A DNA stretch of 25,206 nt from a virus. The stretch spans positions 1-25,206 of IMG/VR virus record IMGVR_UViG_3300020214_000876. One strand, given 5' to 3'. The stretch's first letter is position 1. Every line of letters begins with the position of its first letter. Shown piece by piece: positions 14,099-21,545 of this stretch. Under the pieces are notes generated by a model. That model was not told where the DNA came from, made no database searches, and saw only the letters and a list, made by a program, of their open reading frames with translations. A program made the position numbers and the translations under genes.

Positions 14099-15232
14099 AT
14101 GTTTGGGTTCAAACAATTTGTTCCGTTAACGGAACAAAAGCAAAAGAAAGTCGTTCGCGGAATACAGCACCTACCCCATCCTGCTGAATCAGCATTCGCG
14201 TCTAGGCGTGGTGCGATTGGATCAGCTCTCTCCAAAATCTCCAGCGTTGTAAGCGGACGCGCTCCTGTAACTAAAAAAGTTGATGATAGCATGTCCTTTC
14301 AAGTCGATGAGAAAGGTGGCGTAAAATATAAAGGTCCAGGTGCAAAATATAACTATTCAGTAGAAGATATTAAAAGGCAATATGCAAATAAACCATATAT
14401 TGCTCAAAAACTTATTGCTATCTTTAATCATATCGGCAAAGTTCTTCCAAAAGGTCGTGGCGAGTATCAGGGTGGATATCTAAGTTCTGATAATGAGCGC
14501 GAAGAAAAAGATGGTAAAATTAGTCATAGACCAAATACGATTCGCTATTCAGTAGATCGAAACTCTCCTGAGGGAAAAAGAATTGCACGATCTCGTGTAA
14601 GTATAGTTCTTCACTCTCGAATTCTTAAAAACGGAAGCACAACACCAATCGGTGAAGGTGAGTTAGAAGAACATCCTGATGTACATGTAATGAGTCATAT
14701 AGTCTCTGCCAGAGAAAGAAATCTTTCTCCGAAAGAAAAAACAAGAATTGCGCAGCAAATTTCTTCTGCTAGAAAACTCGGAAAAAATCATTCATATGAA
14801 CATTTAGATGGGCATAATGAAACTCTTCTTCGATATGCGAATTCCTCTGTTGATACGAATGAGCGACTCTCTGCCAAAGGATATAAGCGATTTCTTCAAA
14901 GATATCATCAAAAAAGAATTGATTCAGTAAAAACAGAAAAAGCGAAAGCACAAAAGAATGCAGAGATGCAAGCTGCACTCGATCATGTTGATAGAAATGA
15001 AGATAATTTTAATAAAACATTTAACATTTATCGTAATATTCAACAAGCGACCTACACTGTAGCGAATTCGTTATCTCGCAGCGCGAGTGGTGGATACGAT
15101 CATGATATTGATGGACAAGAATCTAGCGGAGAGGGATTCGTTTCTGGCAATATGAAGTTCGTTCCGAGAGCATTTACACAAGCCAATCGTCGTCGTTCGG
15201 CGGTACTCAAGGCTCAGAAGAGTGTAATATGA
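14099..15232 (+). CDS. DUF6267-like phage protein, possible internal head protein
   Basis: 377 residues. RGIQHLPHPAESAF, SGRAPVTKKVDDSMSF and HRPNTIRYSVDRNSPEGKRIARSRVSIVLHS follow, from memory, the DUF6267 family common in T4-like marine phages, where the segment after PVT often reads KxDG as in nucleotidyltransferase/ligase folds. Here it is K-V-D-D, so ligase chemistry is doubtful. The first residues, MFGFKQFVPLTEQ, resemble a T4 capsid targeting peptide, with L10-T-E12 as a possible maturation protease site. The C-terminus is basic with RRRSAVLKAQK. The gene has GGAG at 14090-14093, a late-like box at 14063, and an ATGA overlap with the next gene. The function is not known. Confidence 0.75.
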   Translation: MFGFKQFVPLTEQKQKKVVRGIQHLPHPAESAFASRRGAIGSALSKISSVVSGRAPVTKKVDDSMSFQVDEKGGVKYKGPGAKYNYSVEDIKRQYANKPYIAQKLIAIFNHIGKVLPKGRGEYQGGYLSSDNEREEKDGKISHRPNTIRYSVDRNSPEGKRIARSRVSIVLHSRILKNGSTTPIGEGELEEHPDVHVMSHIVSARERNLSPKEKTRIAQQISSARKLGKNHSYEHLDGHNETLLRYANSSVDTNERLSAKGYKRFLQRYHQKRIDSVKTEKAKAQKNAEMQAALDHVDRNEDNFNKTFNIYRNIQQATYTVANSLSRSASGGYDHDIDGQESSGEGFVSGNMKFVPRAFTQANRRRSAVLKAQKSVI

Positions 15233-17826
15233 GTAAAGCAACATTTACATTCGGAAGATTCAATGTTCCAACTGAAAATGGGCATGGAAAACTTATCTCG
15301 AGAGTTCAAGCACATGCTGAAGAATCTGGTGGTTCTCACTATATCTTCCCATCTCACTCTCAAGATAACAAGAAAAATCCATTGAGTCATGGTGAGAAAG
15401 TCGGCTTTATGCGTCGTTTATTCCCGAGTGCAAATATTGTTTCCTCTGGTAGAGTGCGAACAGCAATTGATGCGATGAAGCATTTAGAAAAGAAAGGACA
15501 TACTCATGTAACTATGGTTGTCGGTTCTGATCGTGTCTCAGAATTTAGCTCTCTTCTAAATAAATATAGAAAAAAAGAGTTTCCAGGAATTAAAAAAGTT
15601 AGTGTTGTTTCCGCAGGGCAACGAGATCCAGATGCAGAGGGCGCCGAAGGCGAATCAGCATCAAAACATCGAGCAATGATCACTAATGGACAACGCAATA
15701 AGTTTATTTCAAAATACAGTGATCGTAAATTAGGTGCTGCTATACATGATGCGGCAAAAAAAGGTATGCAAATGGAATACACAAACCCAATCGGAATTTT
15801 TCTACTCGGTGGTCCAGGAAGCGGAAAAGATTATGTTCTTACGAACATTTTTTCTCGCTTTAATTTGACTGAAGTTCAATTAGATCAAGTGCTTAATGGA
15901 AAAATACAAGAGTTAATTGAGTTAAATCAGAACATCGTGATAAATGGTGCTGCAGACATTGAAAAAGTGGAACTTGTCAAGAACATTCTTGAGGGATATA
16001 CATTCGATACAGTATATGTTTCTGTGTCAAATAAAATTAGTCGTGCGCGTAATCAAGAAAGAGAAAATCCATTACCAGAAAATAAGCGTTTAGAAAAATG
16101 GTATCGCGCTGAGAAACTTGCAGAGGAACTTGATTGTTTTATATTTAATAATTCAATTAATCTTTCTGAATCGAGTCAAATGGAGCAAATTGTATTCGGC
16201 AGTCAAATTGAAAAATTACTTGAACGCCTTACATCAAATGGATTGCTTTTATCTGAGAAAACATTTAAATCAGTTCCGATGGACAAAGATTCAGGCTTAC
16301 CTAAAAAATATGTCTCTGGATTAAGTACGTCAACAGCATTAGCACGTAAAGCACATTGGAAAAGGAAATCAAAACTCTCAGATAGTGATCCAAGAGCATA
16401 CGAACCAGCTCCTGGTGATGCAAATGCTAAAACAAAACCAAGTAGGCACACACTTGCTGTTCGTAAGATGATGGATGAATCAGAACAGATTGATGAGGGT
16501 GGACCAGGTTTATGGGCAAACATTCATGCCAAAAGACAAAGAATTAAACGTGGTTCTGGTGAAAGAATGCGTAAGGTGGGCGATAAGGGTGCGCCAACAC
16601 CAGAACAGTTGAAGTCTGCTAAAAATGAAGAAATACAAGAGTTTGATGAGGCACAAAAGAAACTTCGTCCATCGCGCTGGAGAGCAGAGTGGCGTTTAGG
16701 CACACAATCTGAAGTTGACAAAAATAACAAAAAGATTTATGATCGCCTTGCAAAAACTGATCCAGATAAAGCCAAAGCATTCCACGATAATCTCATGAAA
16801 CTTCGTAAAGAAGAACTCGATCAAATTGATGATATAAATTCTTTATTTGAAATGCAATTAGCTGGCACTGATGAATATCGTAAACATGCGATTGCCATGA
16901 CGCCAGGACAAGGAGAGATTGGTAATGTTAATAAGTCTAATAAATCTAATAAAAATGAAGAACATAAGGACTGCGGAACAACAGATTGTTGCGGAGAATG
17001 TGAGTCGGTTGGAGAAGCAGTTAGAGAAGATTCTGAATCGATCATCGACGCGACGCCGACGCTCGATACAGAAACAAAAAAGCGAAAAAGATCACAAATA
17101 GTTCCACCAAATTCTCGTGACATTGCAAAAGATGGTCCCGCAGTTATTACAACAGGCGCTTATGTTCGCGAAGCAGCGAAACCTCTTAAATCGTTTATGA
17201 AAACACCACGCCAACTTCCTGGTCCTCCTGGAGGACATTCAGTTCCTCCAGGATATGAGCGCGTGAAGTCTTGGGGTGGTGCTTATGAACTTCGTAAGAT
17301 TAAAGAAAAACCAACCACTGTAAAAGAAGCAGTAGAATATCATATCGAAAATCAAGTTTCGTTTACAGATAATATCTTTCGTCCAGGATCTGATATGTTT
17401 TTTAAAATAATTGAGGAAGCGAAAAAACTCTACGCAGAGGGCAAGTACACACCCGCTGATGAGTATGAACAAGACATGCTTAACTCGAACATCGGCGAAA
17501 AAGCAACTTACAACGATCAGGAAGTAATTCTCGATTATCCATTCGAAGAAGAACTAAACGAAGCTGATGATCCAACAGATGGCAAAGGTATCGGTAAACC
17601 ATTTCGCTCTGGCGGTGGTGGTGCAGTTTATGTTCGTGTTGGAGATGGCGTGCGCAAAATCAACTTCAGTCAATCTGGTATGCAGAAAAAGTATATGGAC
17701 CCAGGTGCAACTCGTAGTTTTGTCGCTCGTCATCATTGTTTAACGAATAAAGATAAGACGAGCGCATCCTATTGGGCATGCCGTTGGCCAAGATTTTTTA
17801 GCAATTCGGGTAAAATATGGTGGTAA
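15229..17826 (+). CDS. Multi-module fusion: nucleotidylyltransferase-like + P-loop kinase-like + internal-protein modules
   Basis: 865 residues. Residues 1-185 form a cytidylyltransferase/NMNAT-like domain: FGRFNVPTENGHGKLI stands for the T/HxGH motif, with one residue more than the usual PTxGH spacing, and SASKHR for the C-terminal ISxTxxR motif. Residues 190-330 are a P-loop domain with GGPGSGKD (194-201), like phage nucleotide kinases. The rest is a chain of small modules: a basic stretch after EQIDE423; a charged segment after FDE474; a Cys-rich patch (C582, C587, C588, C591); a VKEAVEYHIENQVSF module; and after LNE778 a final module GKPFRSGGGG...RSFVARHHC...SASYWACRW. Several module borders carry I/L-x-E motifs like those cut by T4 prohead protease gp21. 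It may be processed and packaged in the head; substrates are unknown. Confidence 0.78.
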   Translation: MSKATFTFGRFNVPTENGHGKLISRVQAHAEESGGSHYIFPSHSQDNKKNPLSHGEKVGFMRRLFPSANIVSSGRVRTAIDAMKHLEKKGHTHVTMVVGSDRVSEFSSLLNKYRKKEFPGIKKVSVVSAGQRDPDAEGAEGESASKHRAMITNGQRNKFISKYSDRKLGAAIHDAAKKGMQMEYTNPIGIFLLGGPGSGKDYVLTNIFSRFNLTEVQLDQVLNGKIQELIELNQNIVINGAADIEKVELVKNILEGYTFDTVYVSVSNKISRARNQERENPLPENKRLEKWYRAEKLAEELDCFIFNNSINLSESSQMEQIVFGSQIEKLLERLTSNGLLLSEKTFKSVPMDKDSGLPKKYVSGLSTSTALARKAHWKRKSKLSDSDPRAYEPAPGDANAKTKPSRHTLAVRKMMDESEQIDEGGPGLWANIHAKRQRIKRGSGERMRKVGDKGAPTPEQLKSAKNEEIQEFDEAQKKLRPSRWRAEWRLGTQSEVDKNNKKIYDRLAKTDPDKAKAFHDNLMKLRKEELDQIDDINSLFEMQLAGTDEYRKHAIAMTPGQGEIGNVNKSNKSNKNEEHKDCGTTDCCGECESVGEAVREDSESIIDATPTLDTETKKRKRSQIVPPNSRDIAKDGPAVITTGAYVREAAKPLKSFMKTPRQLPGPPGGHSVPPGYERVKSWGGAYELRKIKEKPTTVKEAVEYHIENQVSFTDNIFRPGSDMFFKIIEEAKKLYAEGKYTPADEYEQDMLNSNIGEKATYNDQEVILDYPFEEELNEADDPTDGKGIGKPFRSGGGGAVYVRVGDGVRKINFSQSGMQKKYMDPGATRSFVARHHCLTNKDKTSASYWACRWPRFFSNSGKIWW
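16930..16956 (+). repeat. Short in-frame 9-base tandem repeat
   Basis: Three near-identical 9-base units (AATAAGTCT, AATAAATCT, AATAAAAAT) encode Asn-Lys-Ser, Asn-Lys-Ser, Asn-Lys-Asn in the linker before the Cys-rich patch of the fusion protein. The look is that of replication slippage in a flexible linker. Confidence 0.6.
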
Positions 17827-18108
17827 ATGACAAATAAACCTTACGTTGATAAAAGCCTAAATACTTGGTCGTTCTTGCGCACATTTAAATCAGATGTTTT
17901 AGATGAAGAATTAATGTGGCATAGGGATGTAAATGGTAGGTACATTGAGGTTTTAGAAGGCGTGGGTTGGGAAATTCAATTTGATGATGAATTGCCTAAG
18001 AGGATGTATAAAGGTGATAAATTTTTTATACCTCCGAAGGCATTTCATAGAATTAAACGTGGACACACAGAGTTAATATTAAAAATAGAAGAATTTGAGG
18101 GTATTTAA
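17827..18108 (+). CDS. Small cupin-like phage protein
   Basis: 93 residues. W30-H-R-D, then YIEVLEGVGWEIQF, then YKGDKFFIPPKAFHRI and LILKIEE make a strand-rich pattern that reads like a small cupin barrel: G(x)nW...Q, and PxxxxHR as the second motif. Homologues of this wording (vleGeGWqlQfd.eLP...IP...HR) exist, as I recall, in many T4-like marine phages as a free-standing small protein. Metal-binding residues would be H31 and the later HR histidine; no ligand is known. The ATG directly follows the stop of the fusion gene, and the stop directly precedes the next ATG, so all three are translated as one unit. Confidence 0.75.
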   Translation: MTNKPYVDKSLNTWSFLRTFKSDVLDEELMWHRDVNGRYIEVLEGVGWEIQFDDELPKRMYKGDKFFIPPKAFHRIKRGHTELILKIEEFEGI

Positions 18109-20670
18109 ATGGCAGAGGTAAAGATTCCATCAAAATTGCATTTGATGTCGCCATCATTTCAAAAGAAATGGTACAAAAAACACGGTATGGAAATGCCAAC
18201 TGCATCAAAAGAGAAAGAGCCAGAGGGTAAATCAGCTGCTGCAGCAAAACGTATAAAAGTTGCGTCAAGAAAAAATGTTAATGTTAAGCCAAATTCTGTT
18301 CGTGCGATTAATGTTGCTCGTCAAAAAGCCTATATGGATAAAGGTGGACGTCCGCCAATCGGAGCAATGGGTTCTGATGGTAGCAATGTAATGGCTGGTG
18401 CTGGTCAATCTACGATTAGAGATTTAAGAGCCAGCATTAAAGCAGGATTTAATCCAAAAGTTTCTCTCGATCCATATCAATCAAAAAGAGCAAAGAAAAC
18501 AAAAAATGAATCTGTTGATGAAGCAGCGAAACCAGATGCTTCAATGGCGATGACGAATCAATTAAAAATGAAAATGATCTCTGATAAAGATAAGAGAACA
18601 CTTGGTAAGGTTGCTGTGCTTATGGCACGTGAACGCGCACTTACTGCTCAAAGAAACAAAGATAAAAAGAATGCATATGTTCGTGGACTAGGATTAAATG
18701 CAATGAGGGCTGGTAATGTAGATCCAGCAAGAGGTCATAGTCCAACTCGTTTTGGTCGCGAAGTGTTGGCAAAAGAAGAAGTCGAGCAGATTGATGAGAA
18801 AATTAATCTCGTCAAAGCCAAAATGGGCGATGTTATCAAAGACTTCCAAAAATCTGATGCTCCACAATTCAAGGGTAAGTCAGCAGAAGAACGTCGTAAG
18901 ATGGCGCTTGCTGCTAAACTCGGCGCAGAAAGAGAAGCAGGAATGCGCGAAGAAGTCGAGCAGATTGATGAACTTTCTCCAAAAACTGCACAAAGTTATC
19001 TTGACAAACGTCCGCATCCAAAAGTTTCAGATATTGCTCGTCCTGATGGTATGACAAGAGACCAAGCTGTAAATAGAATAATTAGTCGTGCACGTGCAAA
19101 AAGAATAATTAGGGTTGCAAACTTAAAACAAAATCCAAGCCCACCTCCTAAATCAACTGAAGTAGATGATAACCCATACGGATATGGGCAAGGTCGGTAT
19201 ATGGGAGACAATGTAAACCTAGAGGGTCAAACGATGAATGAAGTTACAAAAAAAGAAGCCGAAGAAATACTCGGCGGTCCAGTCAAAAACAAACCAAAGG
19301 GTCCAGCAGGTAAACATCCTCTTGGTTATAGACTTGCAAGAAGTGCTGCTCGTAAAGCAATGAACAATATGCAAGCATCGATGAAGAAAGAAGAGGTCGA
19401 GCAGATTGATGAATCAGGTGAAACATCTTTGAAACTATCTCAATTAGCAAAACAAAAAGCAACTGACTTAGAAAGATATCCATCAAAAGATGGAAGCCTT
19501 GGAAAACTCAGAAAAAATCCAGATAAACAAAAAATAAGAAGATTGCGCGATTTGGCAAACAAAGCATACGCAAGATCAAGAAATCCTACTGGTGCGCCAA
19601 CTGGTAATATCGAAGGTGGTGGGCATAAAAGTCTTCGTCGACAAGGAGCCACTGATAAAGATATTCCACCAAACCCAATGAACATGAGCAAATTAATGGG
19701 ATATTTTAAAGAAGAAGTCGAGCAGGTGGATGAGGCTGGCAAGGGATATGGTCCAGGTTGGATGCTAAAACATCCAGATGGTAAAACTCTTGATGCTAAA
19801 TTAAAAGCAAAAAAAGAACTCGAAAGAAAACGACAAAAATCATACGGCGATCCGAAAGCTGGTGTCTCTGTTAAATCAGAAGAAGTCGAGCAGGTGGATG
19901 AAGTGACTGGATATGAGGGAGTAAAAAATCGCACAGATATAATTAAAAGAGCAGCCGCAATGAATAGAATGGGCAAACAAACATTTCTTGATAGAGTAAA
20001 GACACGTGCTGCTGAAATACGAAAAGAAAAGGCAAAAAAGAAACTTGCAAATGAAGAAGTCGAGCAGATTGATGAACTCAAGAAGTCTACACTTGCTTCT
20101 TATGTTAAGAGAGCAACACGCGATGTAGCATCAGCAAGTCGACTTCAAAGAGGTTATGAAACGGATGCAGCCAGAAAAGGTGATGCAGCAAATTATGTTG
20201 CAAGGGGTAGTGATTTAGCAGCAAAAACAATGAGAAAATTTGCTGGTAAAAGATCTAGAGGCATTGCAAAGGCTGTTGATAAATTAGCAAAAGAAGAAGT
20301 CGAGCAGATTGAAGAAGGTAAAGCAGATACATCACTTGCTGCAAAGGCACAAAAGTCTGGTATTTCATTGGGAACACTTAAATCAGTATTTCGTCGTGGA
20401 GTTGCTGCATGGAATTCAGGACATCGTCCAGGAACAACTCCATCACAATGGGGTCATGCTCGTGTAAATTCTTACATCAACAAGGGTAAGACTTATCACA
20501 CCGCAGATAAAGATCTACGCGAAGAAAAAGCCAAAGGTAAAGATCCAGAAACATCAACCGAAGTTGAACTCGCCAAGAAGCATGGTGATCCAAAAAAGAT
20601 CACATACGGTGATGTTATCAAAGCGCGTATCGAAGCATCTAAAAAGAAAGCATTAAATAAGGGCGAGTAA
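18109..20670 (+). CDS. Modular internal-protein polyprotein candidate with seven EEVEQ[IV][DE]E linkers
   Basis: 853 residues, very basic between acidic linkers. Seven copies of EEVEQ(I/V)(D/E)E end at residues 230, 288, 435, 542, 598, 656 and 736, dividing the protein into pieces of about 230, 58, 147, 107, 56, 58, 80 and 117 residues. The I-D-E/I-E-E (or V-D-E) endings fit the T4 gp21 prohead protease rule I/L-x-E. Pieces I recognise from other marine T4-like phages as separate or differently joined modules include INLVKAKMGDVIKDFQKSDA (231-288), GKGYGPGWMLK (543-598), LKKSTLASYVKRA (657-736) and the C-terminal SGHRPGTTPSQWGHARVNSYI domain (DUF5824-like). No enzyme motif is visible. It probably supplies several small DNA-binding or scaffold-core proteins to the head; cleavage is inferred. 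Confidence 0.8.
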   Translation: MAEVKIPSKLHLMSPSFQKKWYKKHGMEMPTASKEKEPEGKSAAAAKRIKVASRKNVNVKPNSVRAINVARQKAYMDKGGRPPIGAMGSDGSNVMAGAGQSTIRDLRASIKAGFNPKVSLDPYQSKRAKKTKNESVDEAAKPDASMAMTNQLKMKMISDKDKRTLGKVAVLMARERALTAQRNKDKKNAYVRGLGLNAMRAGNVDPARGHSPTRFGREVLAKEEVEQIDEKINLVKAKMGDVIKDFQKSDAPQFKGKSAEERRKMALAAKLGAEREAGMREEVEQIDELSPKTAQSYLDKRPHPKVSDIARPDGMTRDQAVNRIISRARAKRIIRVANLKQNPSPPPKSTEVDDNPYGYGQGRYMGDNVNLEGQTMNEVTKKEAEEILGGPVKNKPKGPAGKHPLGYRLARSAARKAMNNMQASMKKEEVEQIDESGETSLKLSQLAKQKATDLERYPSKDGSLGKLRKNPDKQKIRRLRDLANKAYARSRNPTGAPTGNIEGGGHKSLRRQGATDKDIPPNPMNMSKLMGYFKEEVEQVDEAGKGYGPGWMLKHPDGKTLDAKLKAKKELERKRQKSYGDPKAGVSVKSEEVEQVDEVTGYEGVKNRTDIIKRAAAMNRMGKQTFLDRVKTRAAEIRKEKAKKKLANEEVEQIDELKKSTLASYVKRATRDVASASRLQRGYETDAARKGDAANYVARGSDLAAKTMRKFAGKRSRGIAKAVDKLAKEEVEQIEEGKADTSLAAKAQKSGISLGTLKSVFRRGVAAWNSGHRPGTTPSQWGHARVNSYINKGKTYHTADKDLREEKAKGKDPETSTEVELAKKHGDPKKITYGDVIKARIEASKKKALNKGE
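18775..20316 (+). repeat. Seven dispersed 24-base direct repeats encoding EEVEQ[IV][DE]E
   Basis: Copies at 18775-18798, 18949-18972, 19390-19413, 19711-19734, 19879-19902, 20053-20076 and 20293-20316. The core AGAAGTCGAGCAG is identical in six copies; the third has a single A-to-G change (AGAGGTCGAGCAG). The last bases vary between ATTGATGA, GTGGATGA and ATTGAAGA. All are in frame with unequal spacing (58 to 147 codons), so this is a coding repeat, not a CRISPR. The fixed use of the GTC, GAG and CAG codons is unlike the A/T-ending codons favoured around them. Confidence 0.9.
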
Positions 20671-20671
20671 T

Positions 20672-21097
20672 ATGGCAGAGAAAGATTCAGGCGAATACGA
20701 TTACGAAGGCGACATGGCAATGTCGCAACTTAAAAGTATTATTACAAACGCCAAAAAACTGCATGATATGTTAGAACCGAATGCGAACTTACCCGAGTGG
20801 GTTCAAAGCAAAATTACTCTTGCCGAAGACTACGTTGTAACTGCAGCAAATTATATGGAGAGTGAAATGAATGAAGAAATGAAACCATACGTGAAAGCAG
20901 TGCAGCAAAAGTTTGACGCTCAAGCAAAAGCGCAGAAAATGGGCAAGAAACAGGCAGGAACATTATCTGCAAAGAAAGAACGTGAACAAGAAAAAGGTGC
21001 AGCCATTGCTCAGAAAACGATTGATATTGTCAAGGGCAAAAAAAATAAAATTAATGTAAAGCCAGAATTAGCAGGTGAGAAAGATGCAAACCTTTAA
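20672..21097 (+). CDS. Conserved marine T4-like phage module protein (YEGDMAxSQL family)
   Basis: 141 residues. SGEYDYEGDMAMSQLKSI, then LEPNANLPEWVQSKITLAEDYV and YMESEMNEE are strongly patterned and I recognise them from many T4-like marine phages, where this helical module is sometimes free-standing and sometimes fused inside long internal-protein genes like the one before it. The last 55 residues are lysine- and glutamine-rich (AKAQKMGKKQAGTLSAKKERE) and likely disordered. Function unknown; its neighbours suggest a head-internal or assembly role. It begins one base after the polyprotein stop and overlaps the next gene by 14 nt. Confidence 0.8.
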   Translation: MAEKDSGEYDYEGDMAMSQLKSIITNAKKLHDMLEPNANLPEWVQSKITLAEDYVVTAANYMESEMNEEMKPYVKAVQQKFDAQAKAQKMGKKQAGTLSAKKEREQEKGAAIAQKTIDIVKGKKNKINVKPELAGEKDANL

Positions 21098-21542
21098 TGA
21101 GTTTTTAAACGAAGCATTTGATGAGACTATTCAAATTGATTCTCGCTATCTAGAAGAGAATATGAATACAATCAATAATGAACTTGATGCATTGACGGAA
21201 AAACCATATCAAAATGCGCCGATCTTTTTAAATCAACTTCGCGGTGTTACAGAGAAATATGGTTTTCCATTACCACAATCTGCAACGAATAATTTTCTTG
21301 ATTTAGGCGCTGAACTAGTTTATATGTTAGGCGAGTCGCCATATCATCTTTATGTGGTTTACGACACCAGCGATGACGGACTTGTTGATGGCTATGCACA
21401 AATCGTTACTAATGAAGAGTTAGAAGATTTATTGAATATGGATTCGGATGAACTCCTCGGAGATCGCGATCCAATGCCAATTCGTCACAGCGATAACTAT
21501 CGTAAACGCGATGATGATGCGGGCAACACTGATGAATATTAA
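21084..21542 (+). CDS. Putative internal head protein with T4-type capsid targeting sequence
   Basis: 152 residues from ATG 21084; a GTG at 21075 would add three residues but would spoil the N-terminal motif. The start MQTFNEFLNE-A matches position by position the T4 internal protein III targeting peptide MKTYQEFIAE-A, which directs proteins into the prohead core and is removed by gp21 after I/L-x-E. The predicted cut here is after L8-N9-E10. The mature part has an acidic helical body (NNELDALTE, LEDLLNMDSDELLGDRD) and a strand pair PYHLYVVYDTSDDGLVDGYAQIV; no known domain is recognised. AGGTGAG lies just upstream as ribosome site. The gene overlaps the previous one by 14 nt. Confidence 0.78.
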   Translation: MQTFNEFLNEAFDETIQIDSRYLEENMNTINNELDALTEKPYQNAPIFLNQLRGVTEKYGFPLPQSATNNFLDLGAELVYMLGESPYHLYVVYDTSDDGLVDGYAQIVTNEELEDLLNMDSDELLGDRDPMPIRHSDNYRKRDDDAGNTDEY

Positions 21543-21545
21543 TTT

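Noticed and set aside
19440-20081. 213-codon open frame on the minus strand opposite the modular protein
   Set aside because: Its serine-, cysteine- and phenylalanine-rich sequence is the mirror of Glu/Lys/Ala-rich codons on the plus strand. It has no ribosome site or domain and runs against a uniformly + strand genome.
18775-20316. Regular repeats suggestive of a CRISPR array
   Set aside because: All copies are in frame within one long coding sequence, spacing varies from about 170 to 440 bases, and there are no cas genes. They encode a protein linker.
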